Assembly (NCBI RefSeq): GCF_002995845.1
Contig: NZ_PVXP01000030.1
Coordinates: 1 to 37,421, forward strand
Direction of reading: 5' to 3'
Length of the DNA: 37,421 nt
From: Clostridium luticellarii
Lineage (GTDB): Bacteria; Bacillota; Clostridia; Clostridiales; Clostridiaceae
Within the stretch, counting starts at the first letter, position 1. Every line of letters begins with the position of its first letter. Positions 1-8,310 of the stretch are shown here, in pieces. The notes beneath the pieces are model-generated. The model saw only the letters and a program-made list of their open reading frames with translations. It ran no database searches and was not told the origin of the DNA. The translations under genes were made by a program, and so were the position numbers.

Positions 1-198
1 ACTGAATATAATTCAATAGAATTTAAGTGTTTTCCTTTGAATTCAATAAAAAATCTGGTATTTGTTGAAAATAGAAATGCATATAAATTAGTTATAACTT
101 TTAATAGTGAAGATGGAAAATATGTATTAGATACTATCAAAGGATACAATGAGGAAAATTTAATTAATTTTACCAGAGGACTAAATAATGAATTATAA
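1..198 (+). CDS. C-terminal end of an unknown protein (5' partial)
   Basis: The frame is open from the first base of the window to a TAA at 196-198, giving 65 residues that end in NNEL. The residues alternate charged and beta-prone stretches, and no motif identifies a family. The same frame continues after the stop for 24 more sense codons to a second TAA at 271-273, and then from an ATG at 274 to a third TAA at 367-369, so the original gene may have been longer and is now interrupted. The function is unknown. Confidence applies to this being coding sequence, not to any role. Confidence 0.5.
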   Translation, partial: TEYNSIEFKCFPLNSIKNLVFVENRNAYKLVITFNSEDGKYVLDTIKGYNEENLINFTRGLNNEL

Positions 199-309
199 TT
201 CAGATATTTATTAGAAATTGCAGAGGTTTTGAATTTTTTACCTGAGGCTATAAGAAAATGGATAGTGGATTAAATGGAACATTTCAAAAGAGAAAAGAAT
301 ACTATAAAT

Positions 310-378
310 AAAGAGCCAGAACTTGAAGAAGTCACCGGTATATTGAATTCGGAACTTACTCATAAGTAAAGGCTCTTT
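310..378 (+). repeat. inverted repeat with 8-bp arms downstream of the first gene
   Basis: AAAGAGCC at 310-317 is matched by GGCTCTTT at 371-378, and the right arm runs into TTATATTT. This could be a long-loop terminator for the partial gene at the window start. It overlaps a 31-codon open frame (274-369), which makes that frame doubtful as a gene. Confidence 0.3.
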
Positions 379-459
379 TATATTTATCAATAGAAGGTTA
401 AATATAATTAGCTGACTCAAGGAAATTTGCTTGATGTTATTTTTGATACATTCATCATT

Positions 460-630
460 CTATTTATTGTGAGATAATTTTGATCTTTTTGTATATTTTT
501 TACTATTTGAATGAGAATCTATTTTTTTGCCATGTTCAATGCCTATTTTGGCACCTGCTTCAGAATACATTTTTCTCTTTTCAGCGTTAGATTTAGGCCT
601 ATCTTTCATTCTATTTTTATTATTGTCCAT
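460..630 (-). CDS. small basic protein, 56 aa, KGG-like
   Basis: The minus strand encodes a 56-residue, strongly basic and hydrophilic protein starting MDNNKNRMKDRPKSNAEKRK. It has a good Shine-Dalgarno (AGGAGGAAC) about 5 bases before the ATG at 630. The middle part (residues 22-40, with EAGAKIG and EHGKK) recalls the glycine-lysine repeats of KGG or Em/GsiB-type stress proteins, but only one degenerate repeat is present. The Lys/Arg-rich ends suggest nucleic-acid or spore-DNA association; that is inference. It stands alone and faces away from the riboflavin operon. It is a real gene by RBS and codon pattern, with unknown function. Confidence 0.6.
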   Translation of the reverse strand: MDNNKNRMKDRPKSNAEKRKMYSEAGAKIGIEHGKKIDSHSNSKKYTKRSKLSHNK

Positions 631-1036
631 ATAAGTTCCTCCTGTATAATTATTGAATACAAATATTATTATGATAGTGTTTGCTTAAATTAAATATTTT
701 ATAATCAAAGACCCCTCAATTATTAAAAATATCACGTACATATATATGACTATTTATTTAATAAATAGTTCCCCGCTTGAAACCCTGGTTAATTCTGGGG
801 TTTATTTTTTTATGGAGTGAGGAGAAGGTAGGTTATTCACCCTATTCAGATGCACAGCAGTTCGTATTTTCTATTTTTTTAAGAAGCTGTTTGGAGTATT
901 ATCAATGGAAAAACGTTCGGATAAAAAATTTCTGAAGCAAATATATGACTTTACAAATGCTTTAATTAGTATATAATTATAAGTAGAGTTTTTGGTTTAA
1001 AAGTTAGAGTTGATTTTTAATAAAATTTAATTATGA
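631..1036. other. gene-free stretch upstream of the FMN riboswitch
   Basis: No convincing gene is seen here. The stretch holds an 8-bp-arm inverted repeat (ACTATTTA at 749-756, TAAATAGT at 762-769), a terminator-like hairpin near 780-812, and a possible -10 box (TATAAT, 972-977) for the riboflavin operon with a poor -35. A 23-codon frame from the ATG at 905 has no ribosome binding site and is probably noise or a gene remnant. Confidence 0.4.
780..812 (+). terminator. terminator-like hairpin
   Basis: AAACCC at 780-785 pairs with GGGTTT in the following 30 bases, and a run of seven T follows. The stem is only 6 bp, and no gene ending just upstream on the plus strand is recognised. Confidence 0.35.
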
Positions 1037-1163
1037 AGATCTTCAGGGCAGGGTGAAATTCCCGATCGGCGGTATAGTCCGCGAGCGCGCGAGCGCAGGT
1101 GTGAGAGCACAGGACTTGGTGAAATTCCAAGACCGACAGTAAAGTCTGGATGGAAGAAGATAT
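1037..1163 (+). promoter_or_regulatory. FMN riboswitch (RFN element)
   Basis: This element carries the RFN signature blocks in order: AGGGCAGGGTGAAATTCCCG, GGCGGT, the GAGCGCG variable arm, GAGCACAGGACTTGGTGAAA and CCGACAGTAAAGTCTGGATG. The closing helix P1 is ATCTTC (1039-1044) with GAAGAT (1156-1161). RFN elements bind FMN and, when a terminator follows, switch off transcription of riboflavin genes. A terminator lies 50 bases downstream and ribD follows, so this is a transcriptional off-switch for the rib operon. Confidence 0.96.
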
Positions 1164-1213
1164 ATTTTATTTAATCTGAAATGTTTTAATTTCGGAGTCT
1201 TTTCTTCGTAAGA

Positions 1214-1256
1214 AAAGCCCTGTATGAACTTATTGTTTATATAGGGCTTTTTTGTT
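1214..1256 (+). terminator. riboswitch-controlled terminator
   Basis: AAAGCCCTGTAT pairs with ATATAGGGCTTT around a loop of about 15 bases, followed by TTTTGTTTTTT. It sits between the RFN aptamer and ribD and is the expression platform. An upstream GTCTTTTCTTCG...AAGAAAAGCC segment could form the competing structure. Confidence 0.85.
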
Positions 1257-1279
1257 TTTTATATGAAGGAGGTGCGCTT

Positions 1280-2380
1280 GTGTTGGAAGATTCAAAATAC
1301 ATGAGGTATGCAATTGATTTAGCAATAAAAGGTGAGGGTTGGGTTAATCCTAATCCGATGGTAGGGGCGGTTATTGTAAAAGAAGATAGAATTATTGGAA
1401 AAGGATATCATGAGGCATGTGGTAAACTTCATGCCGAACGGAATGCACTTGCCAGTTGTATTGAATCAGCAAAGGGGGCAACCTTATATGTAACCTTAGA
1501 GCCATGTTGTCATTATGGAAGAACTCCTCCTTGTACAGATGCCATTATACAGGCAGGTATTGCAAAAGTAGTTATTGGCTCTAATGATCCGAACCCTAAG
1601 GTATCAGGTAAGGGTATTTCAATTTTATGTAAGGCTGGAATTACGGTAAAACAAGGTGTATTGAAAGAGGAATGTGATAAAATGAACACTTCTTTTTTTC
1701 ACTATATTATTACTGGTATTCCTTATCTTGTCATGAAATATGCCATGACTGCAGATGGAAAGATAGCTACTGTTACGGGTGCTTCTCAGTGGATTACCGG
1801 GGAAATGGCCCGCAGACACGTTCAAGGGTTGCGCCATAAATACAGCAGTATTATGGTTGGAATTGGAACGATTCTAAAAGATGATCCCTTACTTACTTGT
1901 CGGTTGGAGGATGGAAGAAATCCAATCCGAATTATCTGCGACAGCCATCTGCGTATTCCGCTGGATAGTCAAATTTGTCGTACGGCAATGGAAATACCTA
2001 CGATTGTAGCAGCTACTGCAACTGATGCAGTTAAAATTTCAAAATTAGAGTCACTTGGTATCAAGGTTTTAAGTGTGCCAGATAAAGGTGGCATGGTAGA
2101 TTTACCTGTGCTAATGCGAAAACTTGGAAAACTTGAAATAGACAGCATTTTGCTGGAAGGAGGAAGCATTTTAAACTATAGTGCATTAAAAGCTGGTTTG
2201 GTTCAAGAAGTATATGCATATATTGCACCTAAATTTTTTGGAGGTGAAGGAGCAAGAACACCAGTAGGAGGGGAAGGTGTTTTATTGCCGGAAAATTGTT
2301 TTAAATTTACTGCACCTGAAGTATCTGTTCTCGATGATGACTTGCTGTTGAGATTTAAATTTACAAGGGGGAAGATATAG
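1280..2380 (+). CDS. ribD: bifunctional riboflavin deaminase/reductase RibD
   Basis: RibD carries out two successive cytosolic steps of riboflavin synthesis: deamination of the pyrimidine made from GTP, then NADPH-dependent reduction of its ribose. The N-terminal deaminase domain (about 1-145) has the zinc site H51-A-E53 and C76...C85 in PCCHYGRTPPC. The C-terminal reductase domain (about 148-366) has the GGSILN motif. The length of 366 aa is normal. It starts with GTG at 1280, 8 bases after AAGGAGG. It is the first gene of ribD-ribE-ribBA-ribH under the FMN riboswitch. Arginine codons CGT/CGC are commoner here than in the housekeeping block to the right. Confidence 0.96.
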   Translation: MLEDSKYMRYAIDLAIKGEGWVNPNPMVGAVIVKEDRIIGKGYHEACGKLHAERNALASCIESAKGATLYVTLEPCCHYGRTPPCTDAIIQAGIAKVVIGSNDPNPKVSGKGISILCKAGITVKQGVLKEECDKMNTSFFHYIITGIPYLVMKYAMTADGKIATVTGASQWITGEMARRHVQGLRHKYSSIMVGIGTILKDDPLLTCRLEDGRNPIRIICDSHLRIPLDSQICRTAMEIPTIVAATATDAVKISKLESLGIKVLSVPDKGGMVDLPVLMRKLGKLEIDSILLEGGSILNYSALKAGLVQEVYAYIAPKFFGGEGARTPVGGEGVLLPENCFKFTAPEVSVLDDDLLLRFKFTRGKI

Positions 2381-2381
2381 A

Positions 2382-3053
2382 TTGTTTACTGGAATTGTTG
2401 AAGAAGTTGGACAAGTACGTCAAACTATTTTTGATGAAAATTCATCAAAAATTTCTATTTGTGCCCGGACTGTTCTAGAAGATACTAAGGTTGGAGACAG
2501 TATTGCTGTAAATGGAGTTTGCCTCACTGTTATTTCTTTAAGTGAGCGGGAATTTACTGCGGATGTTATGCCTGAAACACTGAGGAAAAGTAATCTGGGA
2601 AGGTTGCACAGCGGCAGTTTGGTTAATCTTGAGAGGGCTGTACCTGTCAATGGGCGTCTTGGTGGGCACTTTATGTTAGGACATATTGATGGTACTGGTA
2701 TAATTCATCAAATGAAGAAAGAAAAAAATGCAGTCTGGATCACTGTAAAAGCATCTCAAGAAATAATGGCCTTGATTGTTGAAAAGGGATCCATTGCCGT
2801 TGATGGCGTCAGTTTAACGGTAGCTAATGTGGAAAATTGTAGTTTTCAGGTCTCCATTGTTCCCCATACGGGGCAGCAGACAATTTTGTTGAATAAGAGG
2901 GGTGGTGATTCTGTAAACTTGGAAAGCGATATAATTGGAAAATATGTAAGAAAGTTTTTAATATTAAAAACTGATGAGCCTTTAAATGGTATTACATTTG
3001 ATTTTTTACAGCAAAATGGATTTAAAAAGGAGGATAAATTATATGGAATATAA
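2382..3053 (+). CDS. ribE: riboflavin synthase, alpha chain
   Basis: This enzyme dismutates two 6,7-dimethyl-8-ribityllumazine molecules into riboflavin and the pyrimidine precursor. The start [10 protein letters not shown] is the family hallmark, and two tandem lumazine-binding repeats follow (about 1-97 and 98-195, the second around GHIDGTG). It starts with TTG one base after the ribD stop, with GGGGGAAG as binding site, so translation is probably coupled. At 223 aa it is slightly longer than the usual ~210-215, with a hydrophilic tail. Its last 11 bases overlap ribBA. Confidence 0.95.
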   Translation: MFTGIVEEVGQVRQTIFDENSSKISICARTVLEDTKVGDSIAVNGVCLTVISLSEREFTADVMPETLRKSNLGRLHSGSLVNLERAVPVNGRLGGHFMLGHIDGTGIIHQMKKEKNAVWITVKASQEIMALIVEKGSIAVDGVSLTVANVENCSFQVSIVPHTGQQTILLNKRGGDSVNLESDIIGKYVRKFLILKTDEPLNGITFDFLQQNGFKKEDKLYGI

Positions 3054-4248
3054 CACTATTTCAGAAGCACTGGAAGAACTGCGAGCAGGAAAGATTGTTC
3101 TCGTCACAGATGACAAGGACAGGGAGAATGAAGGTGATTTAATTTGTGCTGGTGAATATGCAACCTGTGAAAATGTAAATTTTATGGCTACTTATGCAAA
3201 AGGTTTAATCTGCATGCCTATGAGTGAAAAGCTTGGACATAAATTGGGACTGCCGCAAATGGTTGTGGAAAATACAGATAATCATTCTACAGCTTTTACT
3301 GTTTCAATTGATCATGCTAGCACGACTACTGGTATTTCAGCTGAGGAACGCTCCATTACAGCTATGAAATGTGTGCAGGAGGATGCAAAGCCTGGGGATT
3401 TTCGCAGACCTGGTCACATGTTTCCGCTTATTTCACGTCCTGGCGGGGTGTTGACACGAGGGGGCCATACGGAAGCAACTGTAGATCTAATGAGATTGGC
3501 TGGGCTAAAAGAGTGTGGACTTTGTTGTGAAATTATGGCAGATGATGGGAAAATGATGCGTACACCTCAGTTGAAGAAATTTGCGGAAAGGCACCATCTT
3601 GTATTTATAACTATTCATGATCTGCAAAATTACTGTCGGCGCCATGATAAACATGTTGTACACATGGCCAGTGCCAAGCTTCCCACCTTATATGGAAATT
3701 TTCAAATTCATGGATATGTGAATGACTTAACCGGTGAACATCATGTTGCTTTAGTAAAGGGAGAAATTGGGGATGGTGAAAATCTTTTGTGTAGGGTTCA
3801 TTCTGAGTGTCTTACAGGAGATGTGTTTGGATCTCTGAGATGTGACTGTGGCCAACAGCTTATTGCTGCGATGAAGCAAATACAAAAGGAAGATAGAGGA
3901 ATTCTTTTATATATGAGTCAGGAAGGACGTGGCATAGGACTGATTAATAAGCTCAGGGCATATGAATTGCAGGAAAAGGGCAGAGATACTGTACAGGCAA
4001 ATCTGGAATTGGGATTTGCTCCTGATTTACGTGAATATTGGATAGGGGCACAGATTCTCCAGGATCTGGGAGCAAAAAAAATTCGCCTTCTTACCAATAA
4101 TCCAAATAAAGTTTATGGACTAGAAGGGTTTGGAGTGAAAATCATGGAGAGAATTCCAATCGAAGTTGAGCCTCAACAGGAAGATATAGATTATCTTAGA
4201 ACAAAAAAGGAAAAAATGGGTCATATATTTACTTATTTTAATCATTAA
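3043..4248 (+). CDS. ribBA: bifunctional DHBP synthase / GTP cyclohydrolase II RibBA
   Basis: The N-terminal half (1-~200) makes 3,4-dihydroxy-2-butanone 4-phosphate from ribulose 5-phosphate, with the [11 protein letters not shown] metal/substrate loop near residues 24-34. The C-terminal half opens the GTP imidazole ring, with zinc ligands C256, C267 and C269 and the QEGRGIGL loop. Together they feed both branches of riboflavin synthesis. The start is the ATG at 3043, just after AAAGGAGG; an open frame further upstream (2986) lies inside ribE and lacks an SD. The protein has 401 aa, typical for RibBA, and overlaps the ribE stop by 11 bases. Confidence 0.96.
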   Translation: MEYNTISEALEELRAGKIVLVTDDKDRENEGDLICAGEYATCENVNFMATYAKGLICMPMSEKLGHKLGLPQMVVENTDNHSTAFTVSIDHASTTTGISAEERSITAMKCVQEDAKPGDFRRPGHMFPLISRPGGVLTRGGHTEATVDLMRLAGLKECGLCCEIMADDGKMMRTPQLKKFAERHHLVFITIHDLQNYCRRHDKHVVHMASAKLPTLYGNFQIHGYVNDLTGEHHVALVKGEIGDGENLLCRVHSECLTGDVFGSLRCDCGQQLIAAMKQIQKEDRGILLYMSQEGRGIGLINKLRAYELQEKGRDTVQANLELGFAPDLREYWIGAQILQDLGAKKIRLLTNNPNKVYGLEGFGVKIMERIPIEVEPQQEDIDYLRTKKEKMGHIFTYFNH

Positions 4249-4266
4249 AGTTAGGGGGAAATTAAA

Positions 4267-4731
4267 ATGAAAATTATTGAAGGAAAAGTTATTGCAGGGA
4301 AAATTCACGTAGGAATAGTAGCTTCTAGATTTAACGAATTTATTGTAAGTAAACTTTTATCAGGTGCAGTGGATGGATTGATTAGGCATGGTGTCTTAGA
4401 TGAAAATATAATAGCTGCCTGGGTACCCGGTGCATTTGAAATTCCATTGATAGCAGATAAGATGGCTAGTTCTGGAAAATATGATGCCATTATCTGTGTG
4501 GGTGCGGTAATCCGTGGTTCTACTTCACACTATGATTATGTATGCAATGAAGTTTCCAAAGGAATTGCAAAGGTTACACTGGAAACTAAAATTCCTGTAA
4601 TTTTTGGTGTGCTCACTACTGAAAATATAGAACAGGCAATTGAACGGGCTGGATCAAAAGCCGGCAATAAAGGCTATGATTGTGCACTTTCAGCAATAGA
4701 AATGGTGAATTTAATTTCTCAAATAGAATAA
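4267..4731 (+). CDS. ribH: lumazine synthase RibH
   Basis: This enzyme condenses the DHBP and pyrimidine products of RibBA and RibD into 6,7-dimethyl-8-ribityllumazine, the substrate of RibE; members of the family form 60-subunit capsids or pentamers. It has the family blocks [18 protein letters not shown] and [17 protein letters not shown] with the catalytic His88. At 154 aa it has the normal length. The ATG is preceded by TTAGGGGGAAATTAAA. It is the last gene of the rib operon; no strong terminator follows before the next gene. Confidence 0.97.
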   Translation: MKIIEGKVIAGKIHVGIVASRFNEFIVSKLLSGAVDGLIRHGVLDENIIAAWVPGAFEIPLIADKMASSGKYDAIICVGAVIRGSTSHYDYVCNEVSKGIAKVTLETKIPVIFGVLTTENIEQAIERAGSKAGNKGYDCALSAIEMVNLISQIE

Positions 4732-4807
4732 GTATAACTATTAAAGTGATTTAGTCTGAAATTAAAAAAATGATAAAATCCCATACTGTAAATCTAAATT
4801 AATTATA

Positions 4808-4852
4808 AAAATATGATAAACTTAATAAGGAAAATATGATAAACTTAATAAG
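4808..4852 (+). repeat. 23-bp tandem repeat, two copies
   Basis: AAATATGATAAACTTAATAAG occurs at about 4809-4829 and again at 4832-4852, a period of 23 bases with no visible mismatch. It lies directly upstream of the ThyX-like gene and each copy contains TATGAT, so it may duplicate a promoter -10 or an operator. Function is unknown. Confidence 0.7.
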
Positions 4853-4889
4853 AAAAAATATCAATTAAAAGTGTGGGAGGAATACAATA

Positions 4890-5444
4890 ATGAAGATAGA
4901 AAATTTAAAAGTATATGACTTAGAAGAAAGTATAAAAGCAAGCAAATATCCTATGTCAGTAGATACTGATAAATGTGATTCTGATATTACAGATACAGTT
5001 AAAAAGTTAGCTCATTCACCTAAAGGAGAAGCCCATGATCAATTTTTATCCGGAATAAGAGTTGCCTTTGACTTAACTTTCAGCAATAAAGCATGGGTAG
5101 AATTGGAAAGGTATAGATTTATTACTTTTGTCAGCAGTCAAAGTACCATGCATAGAATATCCAAATTTGATTTATCCAAACAGTACAATAAATATGTAGA
5201 TAAAAGAATAGTTGATATAATGGAAGAATTAAAGGATACATATAATAAGACTCATGATGTAGAAGATTATTTGAGACTTTTGTATTCTAATCCTGCGGGA
5301 TTTGAACTTACTGCAAGACTTACTACTAATTATAGATGTCTAAAAGGCGTGTATAGTCAGAGAAAGAATCATAAATTACCAGAATGGAGGGAATTCTGCA
5401 AATGGATTGAAGAATTACCTTTTTCAAAGGAACTGATAATCTAA
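4890..5444 (+). CDS. divergent ThyX-like (flavin thymidylate synthase fold) protein
   Basis: This 184-aa protein resembles the FAD-dependent thymidylate synthase ThyX, but the signature is altered. Residues 74-89 read RYRFITFVSSQSTMHR where ThyX has RHRxxSxNExSxRY. The C-terminal TNYRCLKGVYSQRK...EWREF block parallels the ThyX segment where an Arg binds dUMP. A true ThyX has about 210-250 residues, so this one is shorter. It has a good SD (GTGGGAGGAA) and stands alone between the rib operon and a tRNA. It may be a catalytically changed relative or a phage-derived gene; activity cannot be claimed from the sequence. Confidence 0.55.
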   Translation: MKIENLKVYDLEESIKASKYPMSVDTDKCDSDITDTVKKLAHSPKGEAHDQFLSGIRVAFDLTFSNKAWVELERYRFITFVSSQSTMHRISKFDLSKQYNKYVDKRIVDIMEELKDTYNKTHDVEDYLRLLYSNPAGFELTARLTTNYRCLKGVYSQRKNHKLPEWREFCKWIEELPFSKELII

Positions 5445-5482
5445 GTAGGTGTAAAGCTCAATATTAGATTTCCATATATATT

Positions 5483-5520
5483 GTCGATGAATAACATTTT
5501 TATTCATCGACGAATTTTTA
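5483..5520 (+). terminator. terminator of the ThyX-like gene
   Basis: GTCGATGAATAA (5483-5494) and TTATTCATCGAC (5500-5511) form a perfect 12-bp stem with a 5-base loop, followed by GAATTTTTA. Confidence 0.85.
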
Positions 5521-5569
5521 AAAGAACTGATTTTAATTATAATAAATTAAACAAACTTTTTTATCAAAA

Positions 5570-5598
5570 TTGATTTTAAAAGTTGTTTATGCTAAAAT
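5570..5598 (+). promoter_or_regulatory. promoter of tRNA-Arg(ACG)
   Basis: TTGATT (5570-5575), a 17-base spacer and TAAAAT (5593-5598) place a start near 5605, about 8 bases before the tRNA. Confidence 0.55.
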
Positions 5599-5612
5599 AA
5601 TAATGTTAATAT

Positions 5613-5689
5613 GCGCCAGTAGCTCAGTTGGATAGAGCAGTTGGCTACGAACCAGCGTGCCGGGGGTTCGAATCCTCTCTGGCGCACCA
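5613..5689 (+). tRNA. tRNA-Arg (anticodon ACG)
   Basis: The cloverleaf is complete: acceptor GCGCCAG/CTGGCGC, D arm, anticodon stem GTTGG/CCAGC around loop CTACGAA, a T arm with GGTTCGAATCC, and an encoded CCA. The length is 77 bases. A34 of ACG is the standard substrate of TadA, whose gene is in this window at 10673. A degenerate copy of the 3' half lies at 5909. Confidence 0.97.
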
Positions 5690-5698
5690 AAGACGTTG

Positions 5699-5740
5699 AT
5701 ATAAGCGGGTTTCCAGAGCTGGAAATTTGCTTATATTTTT
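5699..5740 (+). terminator. terminator after tRNA-Arg(ACG)
   Basis: ATATAAGC (5699-5706) pairs with GCTTATAT (5729-5736). The helix continues through three G-U pairs into TTTCCA/TGGAAA around a GAGC loop, and TTTTTA follows. Confidence 0.8.
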
Positions 5741-5772
5741 ATATATCATATAAAAGTTTTGTAAAGAAAAAA

Positions 5773-5793
5773 CCAGGGAAAAAAGCTCCCTGG
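5773..5793 (+). repeat. small hairpin
   Basis: CCAGGGA (5773-5779) and TCCCTGG (5787-5793) form a 7-bp stem. No T-run follows, so it is not a standard terminator. The role is unknown; it lies between the tRNA and its decayed copy. Confidence 0.4.
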
Positions 5794-5908
5794 AATGAGG
5801 AACAAAAATGAAGTTAAATAAAAGTTATGTGAATAGGATATGTAAAAATGAAATTATTATTCTGGTAATTTTAGGAGTAATGTATATGGAGGGAAAGCTA
5901 AGTCATCA

Positions 5909-5951
5909 ACGTACCAGCGTGCTGAGATTTTAATCCTCTTTAGCATACTAA
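5909..5951 (+). pseudogene. decayed 3' half of tRNA-Arg(ACG)
   Basis: From the anticodon to the CCA end this stretch follows the intact tRNA at 5647-5690. ACG and ACCAGCGTGC are kept exactly, and AATCCTCT of the T arm is kept. The rest differs mostly by transitions towards A/T (for example GGCGCACCA became AGCATACTA), with one deletion and one insertion. No 5' half precedes it. A 3' tRNA duplicate is what an integrative element using the tRNA as attachment site leaves behind. The 220 bases between the two copies contain no integrase, so any element is gone. Confidence 0.65.
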
Positions 5952-6079
5952 TATCAAGGCTTTTATGGAATTCAGAGAGCCTTTTAATACAATCCGCAAG
6001 AATATTATGATATATGTGTTATAATATCAAGTATTGTGTTGAACGTAATATCCAGGGAAATACAGAAGGGGGATGTAAA

Positions 6080-6772
6080 ATGATAGGGGTAATTATTAAT
6101 ACCATGGCTGTTATCATAGGCAGCATTATCGGGATGTTGTTTAAAAAAGGAATTCCTAAAAAGATTATCGACTCGGTTATGATTGGAATAGGTTTATGTA
6201 CTGTTTATATTGGAATATCGGGAACACTGAAGGGTAAAAACACACTAATACTTGTAATTTCTATTGTTATAGGTACTATTGTAGGAACATGGATGGACAT
6301 TGATAAAAGAATAACTACTTTTGGTGAGTGGATTGGAAAACGTTTTAAGATTTCTTCTGACAACACGATTTCAGTTGCTGAAGGATTTGTTACATCCAGC
6401 CTTTTATTTTGTATAGGTGCAATGACTATTGTAGGTTCACTAAACGCGGGACTTACTGGAGATAATACTATGCTTTTTACAAAATCTGTGCTTGATTTGA
6501 TATCGTCTGCGATGCTGTCTGTAAGTCTTGGTATTGGTGTATTATTTTCTGCCTCCTTTGTTTTCCTATTCCAGGGTGGTATCGTTTTGTTGGCACAGTT
6601 TTTACAACCAATTCTAACTAATGCAGCTATTGGAGAAATTACATGTACAGGCTCTCTAATGATTATAGCACTGGGATTAAATATAATTGGCGTTACTAAA
6701 ATTAAGGTAGCTAATTATTTACCTGCAATTATTGTAACTCCTATTTTATGTTGGATAGTAACGCTGATGTAA
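6080..6772 (+). CDS. DUF554 family membrane protein
   Basis: This 230-aa polytopic membrane protein belongs to the DUF554 (YdfK/YqgA-like) family. Recognisable blocks are GVIINTMAVIIGSIIG at the start, VAEGFVTSSLLFCIGAMTIVGSL in the middle and a hydrophobic end. About seven hydrophobic segments are visible. The start is the ATG at 6080, after GAAGGGGGATGT; an upstream in-frame ATG (6014) lacks an SD and would add a hydrophilic 22-residue tail not seen in the family. Its role is unknown; transport or stress functions have only been guessed. It is monocistronic. Confidence 0.85.
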   Translation: MIGVIINTMAVIIGSIIGMLFKKGIPKKIIDSVMIGIGLCTVYIGISGTLKGKNTLILVISIVIGTIVGTWMDIDKRITTFGEWIGKRFKISSDNTISVAEGFVTSSLLFCIGAMTIVGSLNAGLTGDNTMLFTKSVLDLISSAMLSVSLGIGVLFSASFVFLFQGGIVLLAQFLQPILTNAAIGEITCTGSLMIIALGLNIIGVTKIKVANYLPAIIVTPILCWIVTLM

Positions 6773-6879
6773 AATAATAAAAACAATATAATTGCAAGAA
6801 TCAGGTCGGATATTGACGAACGATAGCTAAAGGATATCATACTTATTTGTTGAAATCATAGTAAAAAGGGGTGTGATAT

Positions 6880-7065
6880 ATGATAGCATATAGAAGTAAT
6901 GTTATTGAAGTTAAGGGATTGTGTGAGAACACACTAAAAAAGTTGGAAAATAAAATTAGAGATACTCTTGAAAACGATTTAAAAAGCAAAATAATAATTG
7001 ACATAAAATATGCACAAACACAATATGAATATACAGCCTTGATTATTTATCATAAAGGATATTGA
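6880..7065 (+). CDS. small Cse60-like sporulation protein
   Basis: This 61-aa protein starts at an ATG after AAAAGGGGTGTG. The layout is a short N-terminal strand, a charged helix (LENKIRDTLENDL) and a C-terminal IIDIKYAQTQYEYTALIIYHKG. That pattern is close to the small mother-cell sporulation protein Cse60 of Bacillus, which ends in a DIKY...TALI(V/I)Y block. The identification rests on this motif from memory and is tentative. A strong terminator follows. Confidence 0.55.
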   Translation: MIAYRSNVIEVKGLCENTLKKLENKIRDTLENDLKSKIIIDIKYAQTQYEYTALIIYHKGY

Positions 7066-7178
7066 ATATGTTCTTAACAAGTATTTAACAAATACAATAT
7101 TTTTATATAACAATCTTAGAATATAATAAAATCATAGAAAAAAATAAACTCTTTTCTTTTATCACATATCCTTATGTA

Positions 7179-7217
7179 AAATAAGTACTCGTGTCCTAGA
7201 GTACTTATTTTGCTTTT
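7179..7217. terminator. bidirectional terminator
   Basis: AAATAAGTACTC (7179-7190) and GAGTACTTATTT (7199-7210) form a perfect 12-bp stem with an 8-base loop, followed by TGCTTTTT on plus and preceded by ATGTAA on minus. It can end the Cse60-like gene and, from the other side, the psd operon. Confidence 0.85.
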
Positions 7218-7298
7218 TATATTTTATCTGAATGTTACTATTTCTAATACTTTCAAATTCTTAAAATAGGAGATAAGTACTGTTAACTATTATATTTT

Positions 7299-8186
7299 TT
7301 AAATCTTATTTCCAATTTTTTCTCCCATTAGAACCTTTGTTTCAAAGCCATTTTTTGTCTGAAAAATTATATCTTTATCAACTGTAATTTTATTTTCTTC
7401 GAAAAATAAAATTACAGTTGATCCGCCAAACTTAAAATAACCTTTTTCATCTCCTTTAGAAACATTTTTTCCAGGACAATAAGTTTGTATTATGGAACCT
7501 ACACAGGTAGCACCTATTTCCACATACAGTATATCTCCAAAACTGTAGGAATGAAAAATGCTCCATTCTCTTTTATTCCTACAAAAAACATTTGAGATAT
7601 TTTCTAAAGATATTGGATTTACAGAATAGTAATCTCCCTTGATTTTATTAAAAGGTTCACATATACCCCAGTCTACAAAATGAAATCTATGATAATCTGT
7701 TGGACATAACCTGAATATTAAACAAGTACCATTTTTGAATTTCATGGAGTCTATACTGTTATTTATTAGGTCAGATAAGCTGTATGTAAATCCCTTGATT
7801 TGAACTATTTTATCTAAATCTATATGATCATATGCCATCAATTTTCCATCAGCGGGAGATATTAAAATTCCTTTGTCTATGTTGATATGTCTGGCATTCT
7901 TTTTAAGAGGCCGTGAAAAAAAATCATTAAAACATTTGAAATCATTGTAATTAATATCATATTCATCCATGCTTATATTAAAATTCCTTATAAAAGGTTG
8001 AATTTTCTTTTTACTGTATTTGGTGTTGCAAAATAGTCCGTATAACTTTGAGAATATCTTTTTTTTCACTATGATTTCTAGAAATTTCATCCCAAGGGGT
8101 GAAGAATATATCCATTTTAAATAGATATCTCCTGCTACTTGTTCTATGCTATATTTTTTTGTTTTTCTATCAAAATATTTGATCAT
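7299..8186 (-). CDS. psd: phosphatidylserine decarboxylase proenzyme
   Basis: Psd converts phosphatidylserine to phosphatidylethanolamine at the membrane. It is a pyruvoyl enzyme made by self-cleavage. The proenzyme has 295 aa, normal for the clostridial type. The cleavage motif is F-G-G-S-T, with the cut before S256. The catalytic triad partners are D113 in SPADGK and H166 in YHRFH. It is the last gene of the phasin-ubiB-psd series, 124 bases after ubiB, and may be co-transcribed. Its neighbours suggest membrane lipid homeostasis (inference). Confidence 0.95.
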   Translation of the reverse strand: MIKYFDRKTKKYSIEQVAGDIYLKWIYSSPLGMKFLEIIVKKKIFSKLYGLFCNTKYSKKKIQPFIRNFNISMDEYDINYNDFKCFNDFFSRPLKKNARHINIDKGILISPADGKLMAYDHIDLDKIVQIKGFTYSLSDLINNSIDSMKFKNGTCLIFRLCPTDYHRFHFVDWGICEPFNKIKGDYYSVNPISLENISNVFCRNKREWSIFHSYSFGDILYVEIGATCVGSIIQTYCPGKNVSKGDEKGYFKFGGSTVILFFEENKITVDKDIIFQTKNGFETKVLMGEKIGNKI

Positions 8187-8310
8187 TTTTCTATCCTTTA
8201 ATAAATATTTTTTAAGTTTATGTATTATTTATTTTAGCACTATAACTATTGTTTATAAATCAAATTATAAAAAAACATTGAGTTATTTTAATATGGAAGT
8301 TTTCCCCTTT

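Noticed and set aside
274-369. 31-codon frame starting MEHFKREK
   Set aside because: No Shine-Dalgarno, and it overlaps the inverted repeat at 310-378; more likely a gene remnant or terminator.
905-976. 23-codon frame starting MEKRSDKKF, considered as a riboflavin-operon leader peptide
   Set aside because: No SD, and it ends before the FMN riboswitch, which already explains the regulation.
4808-4852. possible CRISPR repeat
   Set aside because: Two directly adjacent copies with no spacers; it is a simple tandem duplication.
5808-5933. 41-codon open frame with a hydrophobic middle (MKLNKSYVNRIC start)
   Set aside because: The SD is weak (GAGG) and its end runs through the decayed tRNA-Arg copy; coding cannot be supported.
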